From positions 1-38,173 of the forward strand of contig NZ_LZLS01000025.1 of the NCBI RefSeq assembly GCF_001673365.1: 38,173 nt of DNA, read 5' to 3'. The notes under the pieces were generated by a model. The model saw only the letters and a list, made by a program, of their open reading frames with translations, did not search any database and was not told where the DNA came from. This stretch comes from Mycobacterium asiaticum (GTDB lineage Bacteria > Actinomycetota > Actinomycetes > Mycobacteriales > Mycobacteriaceae). Shown here one piece after another: positions 32,952-38,173 of the stretch. Position 1 is the stretch's first letter. Each line of letters opens with the position of its first letter. The translations under genes and the position numbers were made by a program.

Positions 32952-35231
32952 ATGACCGACGACTGGCCAAACCCGGCACCGCGGGCCGGCTCGGATCCAG
33001 ACCTGGTGCCGGCCGGCACGCCCATCGACCTCGACAACTGCGCGCGAGAACCGATTCACATCCCGGGCAGCATCCAGCCACGCGGCGTCCTCGCGGTGCT
33101 GCGCGAGCCCGCTCTGGAGGTGCTTCATGTCAGCTCCAACGTCCACGAGCTACTTGGATGCACCGTCGAGTCCGTGCTGGGCAGACATCTGTCTGCGCTG
33201 ATCGGTTCGGAACAGGCCGACCGCATCCAGCAGGCCGCCTCGACTTTCAGTGATCTCCGCCAACGCAACCCGATCGAGTGCGTTATCGATGTTGCCGGCC
33301 AACCGCGGCCGTTCGACGTCATCTTGCACCGTGATCCCGGCCGGATCCTCCTGGTCGAGCTCGAGATCGCCTATGGTGAGCGGCCGTTCTCCTTCCCGAA
33401 CACTTATCAGGCGGTCCGCGGCTCGGTCGAGGAGCTCAACCGGGCGGCCACTCTGACCGAGCTGTATGACACCGCCGCACGCGCGGTCCGCGACCTCACC
33501 GGTTTCGACCGTGTAATGGTCTACCGCTACGACGCGCAGTACAACGGCGAGGTCGTCGCCGAGGCCAAGCGCGAGGATCTCAACTCATTCCTCGGCCTGC
33601 ACTACCCCGCAAGCGACATCCCGGCGCAAGCTCGTGCCCTCTACGAGAAGAACTGGATCCGCCTGATCTCGGACGTCGACTACACGCCGACGCCAGTCGT
33701 GCCCAATATCGACCCCGCGAGCGGTACGCCGCTGGATCTCACCTACGCCACGCTGCGCAGCGTCTCCCCCATCCACCTCGAGTACCTGCGGAACATGGGT
33801 GTGCACGCGTCGATGTCAATCTCGTTGCTGCGCCACGGACGGCTGTGGGGCCTGATCGCCTGCCATCACTACGCCGGTCCCCATCTGCCGCCGTTCGGTA
33901 CCCGGGCGGCGGCAGAATTCCTCGGCTCGACTCTGTCGCTGCGACTGGTCGACCGCTTCGAGGGTGACCTGCTCGAGAAACGACTTGCCGCACAGGCTCT
34001 GTTGGTCAAGCTCACCGCCGCAACGCTGGACGATCGCGAGTCGTTGTCGGCGGCGTTGCTCGGCGCACCCGACCTGCTTGACCTCGTGCCCGCAGACGGC
34101 GTTGTCGTCGACATCCAGGGCGATCGCCGACAACGCGGGTCGGTACCGCCACCGGAGATCGTGGCTGCCGTCACCGCGTGGGCACGCGACGCGGGCGAGG
34201 AGATCGCGAGCAGCGAGTGCCTGCCCGAGGAGCTACCGGCACTTGGTCTCGATCCGCAGTCGGCCGCCGGAGCGCTCGCGCTCAACCTGCCTGACGGGCA
34301 GTTCGTCGTCTGGTTCCGCCGCGAAGTGCTGCGGTCGGTGGATTGGGGCGGGGATCCACACAACAAAGCGATCGCGGTCAACGAAGGTGACGAAGTGCGG
34401 CTGAGCCCGCGCAAGTCGTTCGACCGCTGGCGCGAGATCGTCCACCAGCGCAGCGAACCATGGGCGCTGAGTGAAACCTCCTCAGCCGAAGCTTTGCGCC
34501 GCCAACTAGTCGAGTCGCTGTACCGCCGCACCCGAGGCGCGTTGCGGCTGGCCGAAACCTTGCAGCGCAGCCTGCTGCCCGAGTCGATCCCGACCCTGGC
34601 GACCTGGCAGCTGTCCGCGCACTATGAGCCGGCCGCCGGCGACAACGTCGGCGGCGACTGGTACGACGCGTTCGAGCTGCGGGACGGACGGCTGATTGTG
34701 CTGATCGGCGACGTCGCCGGGCACGGCATCACGGCCGCGGGCACGATGGCGCAGCTGCGTAACGCCCTGCGCGCGCAGTTGTTCGCCGGCGCGGCACCCG
34801 CGGATGCGCTCACCCAGCTCAATGACTTCTGCCTGCACATGTTGCGTACCGCGTTCGCCACCGTGATCGCGGCACGAGTCGATCTCGATTCCGGGCTGGT
34901 GGAGACCGCGTGCGCCGGCCATCTCATTCCGTATCTGAAGGAACCGGGGGCGGTCGTCTCGGCACCGATCCGACTGTCGCCGCCCATCGGTGTCCGGGGC
35001 GTGACGTACGAACCCAGCGCGTTCACCCTCGCGCCCGGACACGAGCTCGTCTTTTACTCGGACGGCCTGGTGGAACGGCGGGGTGAGGTGATTGACGACG
35101 GGCTGGACCGGCTGGCCGAGACCTTAGGCGGGCTGGGCGAAGCGTCAGCGTCACGCATCTGGACGGCGATGGCGCCTGGTGACACCGAAGATGACGTCAC
35201 CATCATCATCCTGCGGCGGCCGGTGAACTAG
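32952..35231 (+). CDS. Bacteriophytochrome-PP2C phosphatase (RsbU-like)
   Basis: A 759-residue fusion of a phytochrome photosensory core to a SpoIIE/RsbU-type serine phosphatase. PAS (~25-135) holds Cys30 in DNCAREPIHIPGSIQPRG, the biliverdin-attachment type. GAF (~150-315) has PASDIP with Asp222, His275 (SPIHLEYLRNMGV) and His305 (CHHYAG); the spacing 222/275/305 equals D207/H260/H290 of Deinococcus BphP. PHY (~325-505) has the tongue motif PRKSF (486-490). PP2C (~545-757) has GGDWYD (567-572), GDVAGHG (586-592), YSDGLVE and DDVTIIIL, so metal-binding residues are intact. There is no kinase domain. It converges, with a 4-nt overlap, on a STAS gene. It should dephosphorylate an anti-sigma antagonist under light control. 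Confidence 0.92.
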   Translation: MTDDWPNPAPRAGSDPDLVPAGTPIDLDNCAREPIHIPGSIQPRGVLAVLREPALEVLHVSSNVHELLGCTVESVLGRHLSALIGSEQADRIQQAASTFSDLRQRNPIECVIDVAGQPRPFDVILHRDPGRILLVELEIAYGERPFSFPNTYQAVRGSVEELNRAATLTELYDTAARAVRDLTGFDRVMVYRYDAQYNGEVVAEAKREDLNSFLGLHYPASDIPAQARALYEKNWIRLISDVDYTPTPVVPNIDPASGTPLDLTYATLRSVSPIHLEYLRNMGVHASMSISLLRHGRLWGLIACHHYAGPHLPPFGTRAAAEFLGSTLSLRLVDRFEGDLLEKRLAAQALLVKLTAATLDDRESLSAALLGAPDLLDLVPADGVVVDIQGDRRQRGSVPPPEIVAAVTAWARDAGEEIASSECLPEELPALGLDPQSAAGALALNLPDGQFVVWFRREVLRSVDWGGDPHNKAIAVNEGDEVRLSPRKSFDRWREIVHQRSEPWALSETSSAEALRRQLVESLYRRTRGALRLAETLQRSLLPESIPTLATWQLSAHYEPAAGDNVGGDWYDAFELRDGRLIVLIGDVAGHGITAAGTMAQLRNALRAQLFAGAAPADALTQLNDFCLHMLRTAFATVIAARVDLDSGLVETACAGHLIPYLKEPGAVVSAPIRLSPPIGVRGVTYEPSAFTLAPGHELVFYSDGLVERRGEVIDDGLDRLAETLGGLGEASASRIWTAMAPGDTEDDVTIIILRRPVN

Positions 35232-35677
35232 CAGGCGTGATCCCGCGACTGCCCCATGGCTTGCAGGGTCTGCGGCGCGCTGGGGTGCACGGTCAGAACG
35301 TCACCCAGGCCACACGCGGCAATGATGCGTTCGATAGCGGGATCGACGCTGACAACCCGCAGGTCAACCCCGCGTTCCCGGCACAACTTGGCCACTTCGG
35401 CTAACGCTAGGAACGACGAGCAGGACATGAACTCCACGCTGTTCACGTCGACCATGAACAGCTGGGGCGTGGCGGCAAACGCCGCAGCCTCCGACAGCAG
35501 CAGCCGCCAAGTGTCTTCGTTGTACGCATCGATCTCGCCACCGACGTAGACGATCACCGCAGCTTCGAAGCCTTGCACGGCGGCGCGCAAAGTGCTTTGT
35601 TCGGCACCCAGTTCGGAAACCAGGCGCGGGCTCAACCGTAAGGGGGTGGCAAACACTTCGGCGACCGCAAGGCTCAT
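35228..35677 (-). CDS. STAS-domain anti-sigma factor antagonist
   Basis: A 149-residue RsbV/SpoIIAA-like protein. The STAS fold spans about residues 38-140: VIVYVGGEIDAYNEDTW, then LFMVDVNSVEFMSCSSFLAL and the terminal helix ERIIAACGLGDVL. The phosphorylation loop, normally D-S-S/T-G, reads S85-C86-S87-S88, so the acceptor serine is displaced or replaced by Cys86. A GAGGAG site precedes the ATG by six bases. It follows the RsbW-like gene on the same strand after 133 nt. Expected to bind the kinase and free a sigma factor when dephosphorylated. Confidence 0.87.
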   Translation of the reverse strand: MSLAVAEVFATPLRLSPRLVSELGAEQSTLRAAVQGFEAAVIVYVGGEIDAYNEDTWRLLLSEAAAFAATPQLFMVDVNSVEFMSCSSFLALAEVAKLCRERGVDLRVVSVDPAIERIIAACGLGDVLTVHPSAPQTLQAMGQSRDHAC

Positions 35678-35810
35678 GCTGCGCTCCTCAACCCACGATT
35701 TCGCAAGTCCACTGATGGTGAACTCGAATGCTTGAGCCCCTTTTCTGGAACCTGACGAGGTTTAGCCAGATCCGCCGCACTTGAAACCAAACGAGCCGCG
35801 GATGGCCGGA

Positions 35811-36287
35811 TTAACTAGCGTGGCTGAGCACGAAGCCGGTGGGCGGGCAGCCGTGGAAACGAAGGCAAACCGTGGTGCCGTCGCGACCGCCGTCGATGGT
35901 GCAGACGTCGGCCAGCGCACGCATCAGCATGATGCCGCGGCCGCGTACGTTGTTGGCTACGAAATTGGGCTCCACCCAGCGGCCGTGGTCGCTGATGCGC
36001 ACCTTGAGTTCGGAGGTGTCCGGGGAGTAGGAAATCTGCAACGTCATGCTGGGGGGACGATCGACGATTCGGTAAGCGTGGTCGACGCAGTTGGACATTG
36101 CCTCATCGGTGGCCAACACGATGTCGGCGAGGCGCTCCTCGTCCAGTTCCAAATGCCTGTCTAGCCAGCCACCGAAACCGCGTCGAAACGCCGAGACGGT
36201 ATAGGAGTCAGCGGTCCCGGTACGCACATGCCGGAACTCGTCGGCGCCACCGGTGCCGAAGAGATCGCTTGACGGAGTACTGGTCAC
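35811..36287 (-). CDS. RsbW-like anti-sigma factor kinase
   Basis: A 158-residue HATPase_c_2 protein. The N box is ATDEAMSNCVDHAYR (Glu and Asn as expected). The G1 box is ISDHGRW (Asp-x-Gly) and the G2 box is GRGIMLMRALADV. It should phosphorylate the STAS antagonist and bind a SigF/SigB-type sigma factor. A SigF-like promoter lies about 10 nt upstream. No sigma gene is present in the window, so its partner must be elsewhere. The STAS gene lies downstream on the same strand. Confidence 0.9.
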   Translation of the reverse strand: MTSTPSSDLFGTGGADEFRHVRTGTADSYTVSAFRRGFGGWLDRHLELDEERLADIVLATDEAMSNCVDHAYRIVDRPPSMTLQISYSPDTSELKVRISDHGRWVEPNFVANNVRGRGIMLMRALADVCTIDGGRDGTTVCLRFHGCPPTGFVLSHAS

Positions 36288-36296
36288 GAATTTCGG

Positions 36297-36322
36297 CTAC
36301 CCGAATGAGCGCACGGATACAC
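36297..36322 (-). promoter_or_regulatory. SigF-like promoter upstream of RsbW-like gene
   Basis: On the - strand GTGT (36322-36319) and GGGTAG (36302-36297) are 16 nt apart. Each element differs by one base from the SigF consensus GTTT/GGGTAT. The RsbW-like start at 36287 follows almost at once. The rest of 36323-36415 holds nothing that I can name. Confidence 0.45.
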
Positions 36323-36415
36323 CTGATGTGATCGGTCCCGCAGTGATTTTCGGGCACCTGCGGGATATCGTGGCCGGTTCGTTACCAGCTGGGGCGCCAG
36401 AGGGGGCGCGGAGGC

Positions 36416-37042
36416 TCAGTCTTTGGTACCGACGGTGATCAGGTCGGAAAGGACCTGGGTCCAGATCGGGCGCCGAACGCGGTGCTGATCGCTGACTTTG
36501 AATCCCGCATCTTCGAACAGAGCCCGCATCTCCTTCGGGGCCGGATTGTGTTGCGGTTTCCACCGACTGGGAATTTGGACGAGCGGTTGCCGCGCACTCA
36601 ACGTCGCAACAGCCACCAGACCGCCGGGGGCCAGCACGCGATGGAATTCGCGCAGTGCCGCTGGCTGGTCGAAAAAGTGGAAAGCGGAGGTCGTGACGAC
36701 GGCGTCCAAAGCCTCGTCTTCGAACGGCAACTGCTCGGCCGGCGCCCGCAACCACTGCACCCGAGTGGATTTGGTGCGAGCCTGGGCCAACATGCCGTCG
36801 GACATGTCCACACCGTAAATCTCGGCGGGCTGTAACTCTCGCTGGATCCGCTCGCTGAGAATTCCCGTGCCGCAGGCAATGTCGGCGATCCTGCGCGCGT
36901 CATGGGCGCGCAGCTGCGCGATCACCTCGTCGTGCGGTGGCCGGTATATCCATTGCTGCAGAAATGGCAGGTCATAGGCGGGCGAAAGCACGCTCCACAG
37001 GCCCGTCACGGCGCCATTCAGCGTGCGACGCGGAGCGCTCAC
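36416..37042 (-). CDS. Class I SAM-dependent methyltransferase
   Basis: A 208-residue methyltransferase of the UbiE/Methyltransf_11 type. SAM motif I is [10 protein letters not shown], acidic motif VDMSDGML (start of beta 2), the [20 protein letters not shown] segment and [16 protein letters not shown] motif III. GTG start overlaps the preceding methyltransferase stop (GTGA), so both are co-translated. Substrate unknown; a lipid or quinone is usual for this type. Confidence 0.88.
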   Translation of the reverse strand: MSAPRRTLNGAVTGLWSVLSPAYDLPFLQQWIYRPPHDEVIAQLRAHDARRIADIACGTGILSERIQRELQPAEIYGVDMSDGMLAQARTKSTRVQWLRAPAEQLPFEDEALDAVVTTSAFHFFDQPAALREFHRVLAPGGLVAVATLSARQPLVQIPSRWKPQHNPAPKEMRALFEDAGFKVSDQHRVRRPIWTQVLSDLITVGTKD

Positions 37043-37980
37043 TTAGTCAGTACCGACGCGTAGTAGACGGTGTCGGCCATCGACACCGAGTCGTGCGACT
37101 GCGGGACGGCCTCGAGTCCCGCAAGTCCTATGTCGGCCAATAACTGGCTCATCTGCGTACCGACCGAGTGCCAGCCCAGGCCGTCCAGATAGATGGCAAC
37201 GTCCTTGCGCTCCCCCTCAAATCCCAGTTCATCCCAATCCAGCTCGAAACCGTGATCGCGCCACTTGGCGGTCGACCGGCGCATCATTTCCCGGGATTGC
37301 TCGAGTTCCCGCTCCGGTCGGGGCGGGATCGCCTCCACGGCCAGCCGGCTGCCGTCGGCGCTGAGTGCGGTGATGTTGTCCATCAGAAGGTCTTGCGCTT
37401 CGGGCGGCAGATAGCCGAGTAGTCCTTCAGCGATCCACGCGGTAGGCCGGTTAGGGTCCAGACCGGCTTCGCGTAGTGCGGCGGGCCAGTCCTGGCGCAG
37501 ATCGATGGCAACGGTACGCAGCTGTGTGGTTGGGGCAGCGCCCAGTTCGCTGAGGGTGTTGGCCTTGAAAGCGATCACCTCGGGCTGGTCGATCTCGAAG
37601 ACTGTCATGTCGGCAGGCCACTCCAAGCGGTACGCGCGCGCGTCCAGACCGGAGGCCAGAATCACGGCCTGCCGGATGCCGGCTTGCACCGCATCGGCAA
37701 AGAACGCATCGAAAAAGCAGGTGCGGGCCGCCATCGCGGCGGGCATGTGAGCCAGTTTCCAGGACGACTCCTCGTCGTCGACGTCGGCGGCGGCGAGGTC
37801 GCCGGTGACCCAGCGCGTGAAAAAGTCGACACCGACGGCTCTGACCAGCGGTTCGGCGAACTGGTCGGTGATGACTGGGTTGTCTGCGTTGGTCGCGATC
37901 GCGCGAGCGGCGGCCACCATGGTTGCCGTCGCGCCAACGCTGGTCGCCAGGTCCCAGGTGTCGTTTTCTGTCCTTGGCAC
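37039..37980 (-). CDS. TIGR00027-type SAM-dependent methyltransferase
   Basis: A 313-residue methyltransferase of the leucine-carboxyl-methyltransferase-related family (PF04072) that is expanded in mycobacteria. Signatures: N-terminal [19 protein letters not shown], motif [35 protein letters not shown], and [24 protein letters not shown] start with GGAGG six bases upstream. Members are linked to lipid or secondary-metabolite O-methylation; substrate unknown. It is the first gene of a two-gene operon under an AT-rich palindrome. Confidence 0.93.
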   Translation of the reverse strand: MPRTENDTWDLATSVGATATMVAAARAIATNADNPVITDQFAEPLVRAVGVDFFTRWVTGDLAAADVDDEESSWKLAHMPAAMAARTCFFDAFFADAVQAGIRQAVILASGLDARAYRLEWPADMTVFEIDQPEVIAFKANTLSELGAAPTTQLRTVAIDLRQDWPAALREAGLDPNRPTAWIAEGLLGYLPPEAQDLLMDNITALSADGSRLAVEAIPPRPERELEQSREMMRRSTAKWRDHGFELDWDELGFEGERKDVAIYLDGLGWHSVGTQMSQLLADIGLAGLEAVPQSHDSVSMADTVYYASVLTK

Positions 37981-38004
37981 GAATTGCCTCCGATGTCGAA
38001 CCGA

Positions 38005-38040
38005 AATATACTTAGCCAGTTTAACACTTAGCTAAGTTAA
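38005..38040 (-). promoter_or_regulatory. Promoter and palindromic operator of methyltransferase operon
   Basis: TATATT (- strand, 38010-38005) is a good -10. Its -35 region overlaps the palindrome ACTTAGCTAAGT (38026-38037), itself framed by TTAAC/GTTAA (38021-38025, 38036-38040). The half-site ACTTAGC also occurs at 38010-38016. This looks like a repressor site blocking the -35, probably for a TetR/MarR-type regulator outside the window. Confidence 0.55.
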
Positions 38041-38060
38041 TAACCGTTCGACGGCGCAGG

Positions 38061-38076
38061 TGTGAAGCAGCTCACA
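38061..38076. promoter_or_regulatory. Perfect CRP-type site TGTGA-N6-TCACA
   Basis: TGTGA AGCAGC TCACA, exact to the CRP/cAMP-receptor consensus that mycobacterial CRP (Rv3676) also uses. One more base pair (G...C) extends the dyad. It lies about 80 nt upstream of the methyltransferase start and may also serve a gene beyond the right edge. Confidence 0.6.
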
Positions 38077-38077
38077 C

Positions 38078-38173
38078 GGGGCTAATGACGCCCCGGGCCT
38101 CCCGGTCCACCCGGGCCGGGTATCGGGTTGATAGTCGCGTGGATCACCGTGATTCTGTTGACTCTGCACCAGA
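38078..38173. other. Window-end intergenic DNA
   Basis: No open frame I would trust. GC-rich short dyads occur (around 38092-38118). The last bases repeat GTTGACTCTGC, the word that forms the hairpin at 24477-24537; the inverted partner would lie beyond the edge. Confidence 0.4.

Noticed and set aside
1..38173. CRISPR array, tRNA, rRNA, insertion sequence, prophage
   Set aside because: No regularly spaced repeats, cloverleaf genes, transposase or phage proteins were seen.

Overview
The window reads as chromosome of a Mycobacterium, probably a non-tuberculous species. The evidence is high GC, dense operons with ATGA/GTGA stop-start overlaps, several start codons about 6-8 nt after a -10 box (leaderless mRNAs), and typical families: a KshA/KstD-like steroid ring pair, FadD/FadE/EchA enzymes, a UsfY-like protein, a TIGR00027-type methyltransferase, lipobox lipoproteins and EspC/WXG-like type VII secretion candidates. 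I see no tRNA, rRNA, CRISPR array or insertion sequence.

Layout. (1) 81-2812, + strand: an IclR regulator behind a perfect inverted repeat, an HSL-type esterase and two small alpha/beta-barrel-like proteins. (2) 2793-3037: a 98-bp direct duplication of a gene end plus 3' UTR, closed by a perfect 24-bp hairpin. (3) 3086-5844, - strand: an SDR and a Baeyer-Villiger-type flavin monooxygenase. (4) 5924-13865, + strand: acyl-CoA ligase, crotonase, two acyl-CoA dehydrogenase subunits, a SnoaL-like protein, an SDR, an esterase and an unrecognised protein with a possible iron-oxygenase motif. Regions 1-4 look like one catabolic island for a cyclic ketone, steroid or terpenoid-like compound. (5) 13896-19815, - strand: a putative type VII secretion locus with an EspC-like protein, a WXG-bearing protein whose frame is split in two, two tandem-duplicated lipoproteins, a small acidic protein, a four-helix membrane protein and a coupled SDR. 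(6) 19897-24455: a KshA-like Rieske oxygenase with a small CxxC protein, a divergent KstD-like dehydrogenase, a PadR regulator and a hotdog thioesterase. (7) 24566-28590: an SDR, a UsfY-like membrane protein behind a SigF-type promoter, a metallo-beta-lactamase-fold hydrolase coupled to a carboxymuconolactone-decarboxylase-like protein, an aldo/keto reductase and a small hypothetical. (8) 28664-32791: HtpG and a glycosyltransferase divergent from a TetR regulator. (9) 32952-36322: a bacteriophytochrome photosensory core fused to an RsbU/SpoIIE-type PP2C phosphatase, convergent with a STAS anti-sigma antagonist and an RsbW-like anti-sigma kinase. (10) 36416-38173: two coupled methyltransferases under a palindromic operator, and a perfect CRP-type site near the window edge.

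The two most notable systems are the apparent red-light input into a SigF-type partner switch (region 9, with a SigF-type promoter also in front of the UsfY-like gene in region 7) and the putative type VII effector/lipoprotein locus (region 5). All functions are read from motifs and context; no database search was run.
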